Positions 1 to 8,593 of a stretch of DNA of 40,610 nucleotides are shown here, piece after piece (position 1 is the stretch's first letter; every line of letters begins with the position of its first letter). Made by a program: the position numbers and the translations under genes. Below the pieces are notes generated by a model. That model was not told the origin of the DNA and made no database searches. It was given only the letters and a program-made list of their open reading frames with translations. This stretch comes from Bacillota bacterium (lineage in GTDB: Bacteria; Bacillota; Negativicutes; Sporomusales; CTSoil-080): contig JAGGAD010000018.1 of NCBI GenBank assembly GCA_017889625.1, positions 1-40,610 on the forward strand, written 5' to 3'.

Positions 1-155
1 TGTTTTATAACAATTGCGAAAATTGCGGTGCCATCATGATAAAACTCCCCAAAGGTTACCGTTTGATCGTAATCCCCCAAGTTTTTTTAGTTTGCCGGGC
101 GCATCCCTCTTTTCATAGTTAAACGTTTTTTTATTACGACTGGATTCTTCCCCAA
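1..155 (-). pseudogene. possible interrupted coding region running off the left edge
   Basis: On the minus strand a very strong ribosome site (AGGAGG, about 162-167) precedes a TTG at 155. The frame from it runs 22 codons to an in-frame TAA at 87-89. After that stop the same frame stays open to the window edge and reads like protein (NLGDYDQTVTFGEFYHDG). This could be a gene with a nonsense mutation, or a 22-residue leader followed by a poorly started gene. The opposite strand is also open here and contains a CxxC pair, so the strand is not certain. I do not recognise a family. Confidence 0.25.
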
Positions 156-428
156 TCGCCTCCTCCTAGATCAGAAGTTTTTTAGGGAAACCATTATGCA
201 ATAAACGTAAGAGCCTATGATCAATGTTATTATAATAATTTTCTTAAAACTATCGCTAGCGTGGCAATTTTTCCATTTTAGTAAATCTTTCTGAACTTTT
301 ATACAACTTTATAATAGTCGAATAATATACAAATGTCAAATACTTTATATTTTGTGGGCGGTTAGTCTACAATGGGGTAGTATTTTGTAAAAATGGCGGT
401 TTTTGTGGGCTCTAAACAATAATAATTT

Positions 429-457
429 TTGATATATTTCTTTGACTTGAGTATAAT
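429..457 (+). promoter_or_regulatory. sigma-A-type promoter of the XRE regulator
   Basis: TTGATA (429-434), a 17-base spacer and a perfect TATAAT (452-457) precede the TTG start at 478. Transcription would begin close to the GAGGTG ribosome site at 464-469, giving a very short leader. The AT-rich 300 bases upstream contain two copies of TTTGTGGGC (about 351 and 400) but no gene I can support. Confidence 0.6.
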
Positions 458-477
458 CATTATTGAGGTGATTACTT

Positions 478-993
478 TTGAACCTTTATTGCACAAAAGT
501 TGGTGAAAGCGTCAAACCTATCCGAACATTACTTTATTGGACACAAGCTGAATTAGCTAAACAAACCGGACTTAGCCGGGCAACAATCATAAACATTGAA
601 AGTGAGCCATGGCGCATGACAAGAACATCGGCCTTAGCTATTTTTTCAGTAGTCGTAGCCGAAACAGCCAGACGGAACCGGCTTTTAAACGAGGCCACAA
701 GTAAACCATCGGTGGATTGGCATGAATTACTCCAAGACTTAAGGTTAACAAACTTAAAAGCCTGGCGGCGTATTCTCGGCTCGTCCGAGTTTGTCTCCAC
801 CGGTCTAATCCCGTTATTAGGCGGAATCAGCTTTGTCGCAACAAATGCGCAAACCACGTTACCAGTGGAAACTCACCAAAGACTATCCACTGCTGCTAAC
901 GAAGCTTTACGCGCGCTTTCTGTAAAATTATGTAATATTTATGAAATAGAGGAACTTGCGTTGGATCGTTTTGTTGGCAAATTAGAAGATTAA
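478..993 (+). CDS. XRE-family helix-turn-helix protein
   Basis: This 171-residue protein carries an N-terminal Cro/C1-type helix-turn-helix at about residues 10-60: LLYWTQAELAKQTGLSRATI shows the usual Q-x-x-L-A motif and the recognition helix. The remaining 110 residues resemble no sensor domain I know and are moderately hydrophobic around 105-125. The start is TTG, chosen because GAGGTG lies 8 bases upstream and there is a good promoter just before. It stands alone with its own promoter and terminator, so it is probably a small autonomous transcription regulator. Targets are not evident. An autoregulatory role is possible but not shown. Confidence 0.75.
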   Translation: MNLYCTKVGESVKPIRTLLYWTQAELAKQTGLSRATIINIESEPWRMTRTSALAIFSVVVAETARRNRLLNEATSKPSVDWHELLQDLRLTNLKAWRRILGSSEFVSTGLIPLLGGISFVATNAQTTLPVETHQRLSTAANEALRALSVKLCNIYEIEELALDRFVGKLED

Positions 994-1036
994 GTCTAAC
1001 TTCACTGTTTAGTAAAGTTGAGGTTAGACATTTTTT
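994..1036 (+). terminator. intrinsic terminator of the XRE gene
   Basis: GTCTAAC with its inverted copy GTTAGAC forms an imperfect stem starting immediately after the stop codon (994-1029), followed by a T6 run (1031-1036). Confidence 0.7.
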
Positions 1037-1039
1037 AAT

Positions 1040-1110
1040 AGAAAAAAGACAAGAAAGGTAAAAGAGCAGGCCCAGCGCCTATTTTTTTTACCCTTCTTGT
1101 CTTTTTTCTT
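1040..1110. terminator. long bidirectional terminator hairpin
   Basis: A 23-base arm at 1040-1062 pairs with 1087-1110 with one unpaired base, flanked by A and T runs that suit termination in both directions. It separates the XRE gene from the convergent phosphatase gene. The inner part contains a further AGGC/GCCT pair. Confidence 0.75.
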
Positions 1111-1165
1111 AATGTTGTGGAACAAACGATTTTTTTATCTATTCACCGCAAAAACGATTTATCAC

Positions 1166-1816
1166 TTACTTTACCAATAATTGCTTCAATTCGTCAACGT
1201 TAGCAACGAGATGCGTTGGGTTAGCCAGGCTAAGTTCTTCGCTAGTGCCGTAGCCGTATTCAACGCCGATAGAATCAATATGATTACTCTGAGCGCCAAT
1301 AATGTCGTATTTTCGGTCACCAACCATGACACTGCGGCGACGTAATTTATCCGAAACCGCAGACAAAGCACAAGCTACTACTTCTGTTTTACTGGTAAGG
1401 GTGCCATCGAGGTTACTGCCGACAATCGTCGTAAAATACTGTTCCAGCGCAAAGTATTTGGCTATTTGGGTGGCAAATACAGCCGGTTTTGAGGTTGCCA
1501 TAATAAGCCGTTTGCCGCAGTTGGTCAAACTGGCCAGCAACTCGATAATTTCCGGATAAACCGCATTTTCATATATTCCCGTCTTGGAAAAGTACTCCCG
1601 GTAATACCCAATAGCTTGCTCGGCTTGCGGACGCTCCATTGAGTAAAATTCCTGAAAGGATTCTAACAGCGGCGGGCCAATAAATGGTATCAACTTGTCC
1701 AAATCAGGTTCATAAATACCGCACTTATCAAGCGCATACTGCACAGATTTAATAATTCCTGGTTTAGAATCAGTTAAGGTTCCGTCTAAATCAAAGAGAA
1801 TGATATCATAGCTCAT
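1166..1816 (-). CDS. HAD-superfamily phosphatase (phosphoglycolate-phosphatase-like)
   Basis: A 216-residue HAD hydrolase. Motif I is FDLDGTLTDS with the nucleophile Asp9 and the acid/base Asp11. A helical cap follows (about 18-85), then motif II (MATSK near 105) and motif III/IV (MVGDRKYDIIGA near 165) with the metal-binding acidic residues. Length and layout fit the Gph/PpaX branch of HAD-IA, which removes phosphate from small phosphorylated metabolites. The exact substrate cannot be read from the sequence. It begins 3 bases after the ECF S-component gene, so the two are co-transcribed; the phosphatase may process a cofactor precursor or simply share expression. Confidence 0.85.
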   Translation of the reverse strand: MSYDIILFDLDGTLTDSKPGIIKSVQYALDKCGIYEPDLDKLIPFIGPPLLESFQEFYSMERPQAEQAIGYYREYFSKTGIYENAVYPEIIELLASLTNCGKRLIMATSKPAVFATQIAKYFALEQYFTTIVGSNLDGTLTSKTEVVACALSAVSDKLRRRSVMVGDRKYDIIGAQSNHIDSIGVEYGYGTSEELSLANPTHLVANVDELKQLLVK

Positions 1817-1819
1817 AGT

Positions 1820-2410
1820 TTATCTTAAACCACGCATTTTCTTCAGCATAAGGATAACCGGAATAGTTATCAGGGCTGAAATTATCGCTTCCGGAATCCC
1901 GTTAACTATAATAACACTGCCTATCGCGGCGCGCGCAGCAGCTAAGCTGATACCTTTAGCGGCCGCAAAGTCAGCGACATATAACAGATAGATCATACCC
2001 ATAACACCAACGGTATTGACCAACGACCCAAGTACCGCCCCTAGGCCAATTCGCCACACAGCATTGCCAATCGCCACCTTGTAGCAATAATACGCCACTA
2101 AGCCAATAAGGATTCGCGGTACTACCGATACCAACGGGTTCAGCAAGGCAAAGGACAACAGATTTGGCGCAAGGATATTTTGCAAGATACTAAATAACCC
2201 AAACAGCAACCCAACCATAACACCGACCCGCGGACCTTCTAAAATAGCTCCGATTATAACCGGAATATGCATTACCGTAGCTTTGATCATTGGCAGCGGG
2301 ATAAATCCGTAGCCAGAAACACCCAGCACCACACTAACCGCCGCCAGCATGGCTACCACCGTTAATTGCCGCACACTTAAGAGCGGCTTAGAATATTCTT
2401 GACTTTTCAT
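1820..2410 (-). CDS. ECF transporter S component (vitamin or cofactor uptake)
   Basis: A 196-residue integral membrane protein with about six hydrophobic segments and the N-terminal VAMLAAVSVVLG stretch typical of substrate-binding S components of energy-coupling factor transporters. S components bind one vitamin and share a common EcfA/A'/T module, which is not encoded here. The conserved pattern IPVIIGAILEGPRVGVMVG (about 50-70) suits the general ECF_trnsprt family (Pfam PF12822, including pantothenate- and folate-type members); I cannot fix the ligand. The start is ATG with GGAGG about 10 bases upstream. It is the first gene of a two-gene operon with the HAD phosphatase. Confidence 0.8.
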   Translation of the reverse strand: MKSQEYSKPLLSVRQLTVVAMLAAVSVVLGVSGYGFIPLPMIKATVMHIPVIIGAILEGPRVGVMVGLLFGLFSILQNILAPNLLSFALLNPLVSVVPRILIGLVAYYCYKVAIGNAVWRIGLGAVLGSLVNTVGVMGMIYLLYVADFAAAKGISLAAARAAIGSVIIVNGIPEAIISALITIPVILMLKKMRGLR

Positions 2411-2645
2411 TTACAACGACCTCCGTTCTCATTCCCCTAGGGATATAAGTCGAAATTGGGAAACTTGTTTTTTTAGTTCAGTTCCGAAGGATACCGACTT
2501 TAGGAAAGTTTTTTTCAGTCATATACCGCTATTATTTTCAACATAATTTAACTTTTTCCTTTTTATAAATCAGGCTAAAATTAAATACTTTTATTCGAAT
2601 ATTGCATAACCATGGTGATTATATCCCCCAGCATGGTTATTATAC
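2411..2645 (-). other. leader region of the ECF gene; no riboswitch recognised
   Basis: These 235 bases hold the untranslated leader of the ECF S-component gene. I compared the leader with the THF and preQ1 riboswitch layouts often found before such genes and found no convincing match. A 9-bp inverted repeat (ATAACCATG 2606-2614 with CATGGTTAT 2632-2640) sits just behind the stop codon of the next gene upstream. It could be its terminator, although no T run follows. Confidence 0.35.
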
Positions 2646-3749
2646 CTACGACGACTGTTGTCCGCAAGTCAATTTCGCAGTGCTTTCCGCCAACAGTTTT
2701 TTCGCTTCGCGGCTAGCCCATTTTATTTCGTTGGCAGTTACAATTGCTTCCATTAGGCCATGCAAGTAATAACTGCCGGTAAGCAGCGGCTGCCATGCTT
2801 CTACTGCTTTTGTTAAATCATCCCAGTAATTTTCATTAATTTCTTCGGGTTGGGCAAACTCCTTTTCAATGATTACCGACCGAAGTTTGGCGTTTAATCG
2901 GCTTATAGATTTACAGCCGCTATTAAGTATTTCAAGGATTGCTTTAAACTCTTCACTAATTGGCAAAGCTCCAGACTGGATTCTTCGATCAAGGCGAAGC
3001 GGCAGCAAATCATAAATGCGGTCGGCCTTTTTGGTTATTGATTCATTGTAATCAATAAGTTTTTCAACAAAATCCAGCCATTGATTTTGCTCGTCCAAAT
3101 TAGCTGCCCCGACTTTTTCTTCACGTTTTAATAGTTCATATAGCAGCCGCAGCTCTTTATTTTGACCATGTACGATGTCTTTTTTGCTATAATCAATAGC
3201 TGGCGCTTGATTTTCAAGCTGGACAAAGCTGGTTACCGCCTGGCAAAAGTACGCTGCTGCCGCTTGGTTACTGACTAGCATCAATTTTTTAAATTGTTTA
3301 CCATAACGCGGCGGCCATAATAGGATATTGATAACCATAGCCGTGCCAAGACCGACGAAGATTACTGAGGTCCGGGCTAAAGCGTGAGTTATAAATTGGT
3401 CCGAGCTGCCGCTTATAACAAACAGGGCTGCAACAATGCCCATGGTTATGCCGCTTTCCAAGTTCAATTTTATGTATAAGGTTATAATTACAATAGTTAT
3501 CAGCCCCATTGCTATCGGGGTCCCACCCAGCAGGTAGCCTAAAAGCATGCCCACTACAACCCCAATAATGTGCACCATAATCTGGTTTCTTGCAGTTTTC
3601 AGCGTCAGGAAGATCGAAGGTTGAATGTTGATAATTGCCGAAACAGCGCCAAAGAAGGCCGGTTCTAGGGTTAAGACTTTGCAGATAAACATGGTTATTG
3701 TTACAGCAATTCCTGTTTTTATAATACGGGCACCAAATTTCAACTTCAT
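2646..3749 (-). CDS. aromatic acid exporter family protein (ArAE_1/FUSC type)
   Basis: A 367-residue protein in two halves. Residues 1-165 carry five or six hydrophobic segments with the family pattern (GARIIKTGIAVTITMFICK, then AVSAIINIQPSIFLTLKTAR), ending in a WPPRYGK motif. Residues 170-367 form a soluble, charged helical domain. This matches the DUF939/ArAE_1 family of inner-membrane proteins related to the AaeB/FUSC aromatic acid efflux proteins. Transport of aromatic carboxylates is known only for distant members, so the substrate here is inferred. The start has GGAG upstream. It is a single-gene unit with its own putative promoter. Confidence 0.8.
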   Translation of the reverse strand: MKLKFGARIIKTGIAVTITMFICKVLTLEPAFFGAVSAIINIQPSIFLTLKTARNQIMVHIIGVVVGMLLGYLLGGTPIAMGLITIVIITLYIKLNLESGITMGIVAALFVISGSSDQFITHALARTSVIFVGLGTAMVINILLWPPRYGKQFKKLMLVSNQAAAAYFCQAVTSFVQLENQAPAIDYSKKDIVHGQNKELRLLYELLKREEKVGAANLDEQNQWLDFVEKLIDYNESITKKADRIYDLLPLRLDRRIQSGALPISEEFKAILEILNSGCKSISRLNAKLRSVIIEKEFAQPEEINENYWDDLTKAVEAWQPLLTGSYYLHGLMEAIVTANEIKWASREAKKLLAESTAKLTCGQQSS

Positions 3750-3850
3750 CAGCTCCCTGGTTAGTAATATTTTAACGGGACCAGCCAGATTAGGACTAAT
3801 ATAATATAAACTTTATAATTTCCGACAGATATTTTTATGTTTCAGCGAAT

Positions 3851-3898
3851 ATTATCGGCAAGTAAGGTCGGATAAGTCAAACAATGTTTCCCGGGAAA
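3851..3898 (-). promoter_or_regulatory. putative promoter with palindromic operator before the exporter gene
   Basis: Reading the minus strand, TTGACT (3875-3880), an 18-base spacer and GATAAT (3851-3856) form a plausible promoter. A perfect 12-bp palindrome TTTCCCGGGAAA (3887-3898) lies just upstream of the -35 box, where a regulator could bind. The resulting leader of about 95 bases is long. Confidence 0.4.
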
Positions 3899-3918
3899 TA
3901 TTTTAGTCTAATTAAGCA

Positions 3919-3945
3919 AAAAAGAGCGTCGGCGACGCTCTTTTT
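3919..3945. terminator. intrinsic terminator behind the methyltransferase gene
   Basis: A perfect 12-bp stem AAAAAGAGCGTC/GACGCTCTTTTT with a GGC loop. Read on the minus strand it lies 36 bases after the methyltransferase stop and ends in a T run. Confidence 0.9.
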
Positions 3946-3981
3946 GTCTAGTTAAACTGTAGATAAGCTATCTATAAAGAT

Positions 3982-4590
3982 TTATAGCACAAAAGGGATT
4001 AGTGCTTTTACTTGTTCTTGATATTCAGGATATTCTTCAGGAAACTGCCGAAGCAAAAGGGTCTCTTCTTCCTTTAGTTTGCTCCATAATCCCAGAAAGG
4101 CTATTACCAGCGCCACGAGACCACGAACTTCGCCAAGGGTAATTGCCGTTCCCAGCCACGCCAGGATCAAGCCAGTATAGATAGGATGACGGACTAACCG
4201 ATACGGACCGGTTTGGATAAGCTGGTGATTTTCCTTTAACGTTATTTCTCCGCTCCAATTAGTACCTAATGCCCGTCGGGACCAAATAGCAAAGAAAAAA
4301 CCGCTTATGCAGACGATATTGCCAATAAATTCACTTGGCATGGTCCTCGGGATATAACTAACCCCCAGCCAACCTGCTGATAAGGCCGGAAGATAAACTA
4401 ACGCAAAACATACTGCCAGCCTAATGGCAATGAATACTCGTCCCTGGAGCTTCTGCCGGTACACCGTTTTCTTGGTATTTCGTGCGGCTATAAGCCAGTA
4501 GCTAAAAAATATTATCCACAAAACTCCGGTTAGTGCAGTAGCGTCTAGCAAATTTTTCTTCGCGCCTCCTTGAACCGATACTGTTGCCAA
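3982..4590 (-). CDS. isoprenylcysteine carboxyl methyltransferase-family membrane protein
   Basis: A protein of up to 202 residues with four or five membrane segments and the signature TGPYRLVRHPIYTG (about 135-148), followed by EEETLLLRQFPEEYPEYQ. This C-terminal SAM-binding pattern defines the ICMT/PEMT family. In bacteria the substrates are mostly unknown (lipids or small thiols); true isoprenylcysteine methylation is not expected. The start is doubtful. The ATG at 4590 has little upstream ribosome site, whereas a strong AAGGAGG lies inside codons 6-8 and would serve a TTG at 4551, giving a 189-residue protein that begins right before the first membrane helix. Confidence 0.8.
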   Translation of the reverse strand: MATVSVQGGAKKNLLDATALTGVLWIIFFSYWLIAARNTKKTVYRQKLQGRVFIAIRLAVCFALVYLPALSAGWLGVSYIPRTMPSEFIGNIVCISGFFFAIWSRRALGTNWSGEITLKENHQLIQTGPYRLVRHPIYTGLILAWLGTAITLGEVRGLVALVIAFLGLWSKLKEEETLLLRQFPEEYPEYQEQVKALIPFVL

Positions 4591-4627
4591 TACCCTAAGT
4601 ATACCGTAATCTGCTTCTAATTAAACG

Positions 4628-4653
4628 CCCTCGATCAAGCTCGTGACCGAGGG
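4628..4653 (-). terminator. weak hairpin behind the 50-residue small gene
   Basis: CCCTCG pairs with CGAGGG around an inner TCA/TGA pair, 19 bases after the small gene's stop codon on the minus strand. The following sequence is only moderately T-rich. Confidence 0.35.
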
Positions 4654-4671
4654 ACAAAAAGCATTTTATAA

Positions 4672-4824
4672 TTATGCAGCTTTTTTATTACAAGTTGTTT
4701 GAGTATTGTCAACAGCAGTCTTACCCATGCTGTCCACTGCACGCACATAGTGGGTGTAAGTCATTGCATCATAAAAGTTAACCGAACTGCAATTTATGAT
4801 AAGATTAAACAATTTTTCTAACAT
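4672..4824 (-). CDS. unannotated 50-residue small protein
   Basis: An ATG at 4824 preceded by AGGAGG (spacing 7) opens 50 codons, beginning MLEKLFNLIINCSS and ending TQTTCNKKAA. There are two cysteines, a short hydrophobic N-terminal helix and no membrane segment long enough to span. A consensus promoter lies 32 bases upstream and a hairpin follows, so all parts of an independent gene are present. I recognise no family and assign no function. Without such regulatory signals I would not have called so short a frame. Confidence 0.65.
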   Translation of the reverse strand: MLEKLFNLIINCSSVNFYDAMTYTHYVRAVDSMGKTAVDNTQTTCNKKAA

Positions 4825-4855
4825 GTATTATTCCTCCTAAAAACTCACTGTATTT

Positions 4856-4884
4856 AGTGTATCAGAGGCCTATAACACTGTCAA
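4856..4884 (-). promoter_or_regulatory. promoter of the 50-residue small gene
   Basis: On the minus strand TTGACA (4879-4884), exactly 17 bases, then TACACT (4856-4861). The ribosome site AGGAGG follows about 20 bases downstream. Confidence 0.6.
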
Positions 4885-5022
4885 TTTAAACGTTTATTCT
4901 CAATTGTTAGAATTTAATTACAAATTAATAATGGTTCTTTTTTTATAGAACCGAGTTCGTTCGGTGTTTTTCTATAGTGGACATTAAATAGAGTTTTTCA
5001 TATTTTACGTTTATTTACATCA

Positions 5023-7062
5023 TTATTCTAAATTAGGAAGCCGGCAGGCCTCCGTGTAGGCTTCACGAATGGCATTGTAAATTTTCCGGGGTTCTTGGGC
5101 ATCACCGATTACTGTGATCGGTGCCAGTTTTCCCTGGAGTTCTGTATACAAAGCCTTATTAGCAACCGACCCAATGGCTAATACCACGGTATCCGCCGGT
5201 AAAAGTTCTTCATTTTCTTCTCTTACGATCAGTACTCCGGTTGATTTTATTGCTATAACTTGAGTTTTAGCCAAGGTTATGACGTTAAACCGTTTAAGAT
5301 CCGCCATTGTCGCCCAGCGAGTGCTTGGACCAATTCCTTTGCCGATACCTTTGCCCTGTTCTACCAACGTAACAGTTTTACTGCCATGGGTCAACAGCCG
5401 GTATAGTTCTTCGAGCGGTTCAGCTTGGTTCAGCATCAAAAAGCGCAAGGTTTCAGGGTCAATAGTACCAATCTGAGCCAGTTTAAGAGCCGTATCGACA
5501 CCGACAGCACCGCCGCCGACAATTACTATTTGTTTCCCGACAGGAACCTTATCTTTTAACACATCCCACGCCTGAACAACATTAGCCCCCGGCTCAATCG
5601 CCAGTGCCGTTTCTACAGGAGTTGCGCCACTGGCAATTATCACCCGGTCAAATTTTTCGCTAATCGCCAGAATGGCTGCCGCCGTGGCGGTGCGATCATA
5701 AATTATATTAACTTTTAGCTGCCAGCAGGCTTCAGTGAGATAGTTAACGAGTTTAATAAACTCTTGGCGCCCAGGGGCAGCTGCCGCTAGACGGGCTTGT
5801 CCCCCAGGCAGATTGTGTTGCTCCCAAATAGTTACGCTATGGCCACGGCTAGCCGCAACCCGGGCATATTCAAGCCCAGCTACGCCTGCACCAATTACTA
5901 GAATTTTCTCCGGACTGGCCGTTTGATCGTTTCCAGGCTTCCATATTGATTCAAGTTCTTTTTCCCGGCCAGCCTCACTATTCGCCAAACAGCTTAGTTG
6001 TTTGCCAAAAAAGATATTATCCATGCAGCCTTGGTTACAGGCCACACAGGGGCGAATGTTGTCATATTGGCGAGCTTTAGCTTTATTCGCTAAATCCGGG
6101 TCGGCGGCAAAACCACGGGCAATGCCAATAAAGTCGGCGTTGCCATCAGTAACAATTTTTTCAGCTAATTGGACATTCATCCGGTTACAAACTACGACCG
6201 GAATGGCCACCGACTGTTTAATAGCCGCTCCCAAATAGCTAAACGCCCCCAGTGGCACTTCCATGGTCAATTGCGGGACTTGGGTTTCATGCCAGCCACC
6301 CGTTACGTTTAAAGCATCGACCCCTGCCGCCTCCAGTTTGACAGCAATTTTCCGGGCCTCGTAGTTGGTGTTACCGCCATTCATAAAGTCATGGCCAGCT
6401 ATCCGCATCATGATCGGAAAGTCTGCCCCTACCGCCTGGCGGACTGCCGCCACTACTTCCAGGGCAAAAGTCATCCGGCCTTCAAGATCTCCGCCATAGC
6501 GATCCTGGCGCAAGTTGGTTAGGGGCGACAAGAATTCAGCAATCAAGTATCCAGCGCTGCCGACAATTTCTACGCCATCAAAGCCGGCCTGTTTTGCCCG
6601 CCGGGCGGCGGCGGCAAAGTAGTCAATAATTTCTTTGATTTCAGGTTCAGTAAGTTCCTGCGGCGTTTCGCCAGTAAATCTAGACGGCACCGCCGAAGGA
6701 GCAACTGCCACCAAACCACCGTGTTCGCTTGAACGGGCATAGCGACCGGCATGAAATAACTGAGGAAATATTTTAGCTCCTTCAGCCTGCACCGCCCCAG
6801 TAAGGCGGCGGAGACCGGGAATAAAGCTATCGTTATAGATTTGAAACATGCCATGTTGATTGATCCGTACCGGGTCAATGCCTACCGCACCGACAATAAT
6901 CAACCCAACACCGCCTTGAGCCCGTCGCCGGTAAAATTCAATAACCCGGTCACTAGCTTGACCTTGCGGACAGTAGGCTAAATGCATCGGGGTCATAACT
7001 AGGCGGTTCCTTAGTTTTAATTTTCCGATGGTACCGGTTGAGTATAAATTAGCCATCTTCAT
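5023..7062 (-). CDS. old-yellow-enzyme family NADH:flavin oxidoreductase / 2,4-dienoyl-CoA reductase-like protein
   Basis: A 679-residue iron-sulfur flavoprotein. Residues 5-335 form the FMN-binding TIM barrel (QLFHAGRYA near 101-109, EIVGSAGYLIAEFLSPLTN near 165-183). Cysteines 339, 342, 346 and 358 (CxxCx3Cx11C) bind a [4Fe-4S] cluster. From about 385 a FAD-binding motif (VIGAGVAGLEYA) and near 500 an NAD(P)-binding motif (VIVGGGAVGVDTA) complete the FadH/trimethylamine-dehydrogenase architecture. Members reduce activated C=C bonds of enoates or enoyl-CoAs using NAD(P)H; the substrate here is unknown. ATG 7062 or in-frame ATG 7056 both suit the AAGGA site. It follows an MFS gene by 46 bases, suggesting import and reduction of one compound. 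Confidence 0.9.
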   Translation of the reverse strand: MKMANLYSTGTIGKLKLRNRLVMTPMHLAYCPQGQASDRVIEFYRRRAQGGVGLIIVGAVGIDPVRINQHGMFQIYNDSFIPGLRRLTGAVQAEGAKIFPQLFHAGRYARSSEHGGLVAVAPSAVPSRFTGETPQELTEPEIKEIIDYFAAAARRAKQAGFDGVEIVGSAGYLIAEFLSPLTNLRQDRYGGDLEGRMTFALEVVAAVRQAVGADFPIMMRIAGHDFMNGGNTNYEARKIAVKLEAAGVDALNVTGGWHETQVPQLTMEVPLGAFSYLGAAIKQSVAIPVVVCNRMNVQLAEKIVTDGNADFIGIARGFAADPDLANKAKARQYDNIRPCVACNQGCMDNIFFGKQLSCLANSEAGREKELESIWKPGNDQTASPEKILVIGAGVAGLEYARVAASRGHSVTIWEQHNLPGGQARLAAAAPGRQEFIKLVNYLTEACWQLKVNIIYDRTATAAAILAISEKFDRVIIASGATPVETALAIEPGANVVQAWDVLKDKVPVGKQIVIVGGGAVGVDTALKLAQIGTIDPETLRFLMLNQAEPLEELYRLLTHGSKTVTLVEQGKGIGKGIGPSTRWATMADLKRFNVITLAKTQVIAIKSTGVLIVREENEELLPADTVVLAIGSVANKALYTELQGKLAPITVIGDAQEPRKIYNAIREAYTEACRLPNLE

Positions 7063-7108
7063 TCATTCCTTTTTTACGGTTATTCTCGCAACAGATTATT
7101 CGCAAAAT

Positions 7109-8338
7109 TTATCGTTCTTCCGTCGCTACCCGGTCAACGCTGACAGTAACGTGTTTTTGTTTTTCGACATTAATAAACTGCGCCGAGATAAAGTTAAGCA
7201 TCGCAATAACTGCCCCGCCTAGAAAGACGTACTTATAGCCATTAGGTCCACTATTGTACCATACCAAGCCGCCAATTAGCGGCAAAACCATGGTCGAAAT
7301 ATGATCCAGACTAGTTCCTAATGAAAGACTGGGCGATACTTCATCCGGAGTACGGGCCAGTTTTTTCATATAAGTTGCCCGGGCCATACTAACTGAGCTA
7401 AGCGACTGGTCAATAATGTAGCACAGGCAGATTACGCTAAGCGCCAGCGTCGGACTAAATAAGTCAGTAGCAAACGCATACCCCAAACAAATAAAGAAAA
7501 ACAGAAAAGCTTCGCGAGTAAGGATGTATTTTTCACCCCGCTCATCAATAATTTTCCCCAGCCATGGTTTTAGAAAAATTCCGGTAACTGAAATAATAAA
7601 GAATAAGAGCGTCATGGTCGTAACTTTTTGCTGAAAAACATCAACTAAGACCCAGGGGCCAAAGGTCAAGAATACCTGTTTACGCGCCCCAAATAAAATG
7701 GACAGCCAGTAATATAGTCCATATTCTTTCCTAAAGATAAACCGTTTGCCGGTTTTAGCAACTTGCGTCGGTTTTACAAATAACAGACATACTGCAGCTA
7801 ACATGAAGGCAATTGCACCAATAGTAAAGGTAGCAGTAAAGCTGATGTGGCAAAAATGAAACAACACCCACAATATTGCGCTGCTGACTACCAAGGTCGC
7901 CGTACTCACCGAATTGATTCTGCCCAGTTTTCGCCCCATATCCTTGGCAGTCGCAAAACTCATGCCGATGCTGTTAGAGGTTGGCAGATAGATGTGGGTT
8001 CCCAGGCTGTAGACGAACATTGTCATAACTACAAACTTGTACTCATAGGGAATAACGCCTAATAAGAACATCCCGATACCTGCCAATAGATTGGCTACGG
8101 CTGCAATGCGCACATCACCTAATGATGTCATTAAACCAATAATTACAACCACCAACAGCCCAGGCAGTTCACGAGGTGTTTCCAAGCCAGACCGTTCGAG
8201 AATCGACATTCCTAAACAATCTCTAAAATAGTTGGTTATAGCCGCCCCGTCCACACTTTGCCCAATCCCGATTAAAGCAGTTGCTAACAGAAAAATAAGA
8301 TAGTTGCGATCAAACTGTGCCAACAATTTCGCCGTCAT
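7109..8338 (-). CDS. MFS transporter, 12 membrane segments
   Basis: About 409 residues with roughly twelve hydrophobic segments and no soluble domain. I start it at ATG 8338 (MTAKLLAQFDRNYLIF) because AGGGGGAA lies 4 bases upstream and a promoter-like sequence precedes it. The frame is open 99 bases further upstream, but that part has no ribosome site and reads as non-coding. The loop between segments two and three (SLGDVRIA) departs from the usual GxxxDRxGRR, so it is a divergent MFS branch. It is the first gene of an operon with the old-yellow-enzyme gene, whose substrate or product it probably carries. Confidence 0.8.
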   Translation of the reverse strand: MTAKLLAQFDRNYLIFLLATALIGIGQSVDGAAITNYFRDCLGMSILERSGLETPRELPGLLVVVIIGLMTSLGDVRIAAVANLLAGIGMFLLGVIPYEYKFVVMTMFVYSLGTHIYLPTSNSIGMSFATAKDMGRKLGRINSVSTATLVVSSAILWVLFHFCHISFTATFTIGAIAFMLAAVCLLFVKPTQVAKTGKRFIFRKEYGLYYWLSILFGARKQVFLTFGPWVLVDVFQQKVTTMTLLFFIISVTGIFLKPWLGKIIDERGEKYILTREAFLFFFICLGYAFATDLFSPTLALSVICLCYIIDQSLSSVSMARATYMKKLARTPDEVSPSLSLGTSLDHISTMVLPLIGGLVWYNSGPNGYKYVFLGGAVIAMLNFISAQFINVEKQKHVTVSVDRVATEER

Positions 8339-8365
8339 AACATTCCCCCTAGTATAATGTACTCT

Positions 8366-8393
8366 ATTATATATTAGCATAAAAATGCCGCAA
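8366..8393 (-). promoter_or_regulatory. putative promoter of the MFS/flavoprotein operon
   Basis: On the minus strand TTGCGG (8388-8393), 16 bases, then TATAAT (8366-8371), 28 bases before the start codon. The -35 box is weak. Confidence 0.4.
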
Positions 8394-8593
8394 TTTACGG
8401 GTTTACTAGCCGTCCCATAAATAATACTACTTTCCATAAAAAATAGATGGCATTTACAGACACAAATCCGGTAATTTTAAAACTGTCCTTTATTAAATAC
8501 TGTCCCACCAAAATTTTTATAATAAGTTATAATATAATAATTAAGCCAATCACTCAGACTCCTTCTACGGAATCGAAAAATCAGGAGGAACCT

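Noticed and set aside
2411-2600. THF or preQ1 riboswitch before the ECF S-component gene
   Set aside because: The short GC-poor leader shows small hairpins only; the conserved cores of these riboswitches could not be found.
8447-8593. N-terminal extension of HelD by 49 residues
   Set aside because: The added residues come from AT-rich leader sequence, lack a ribosome site and are not expected in HelD; ATG 8594 has AGGAGG at ideal distance.
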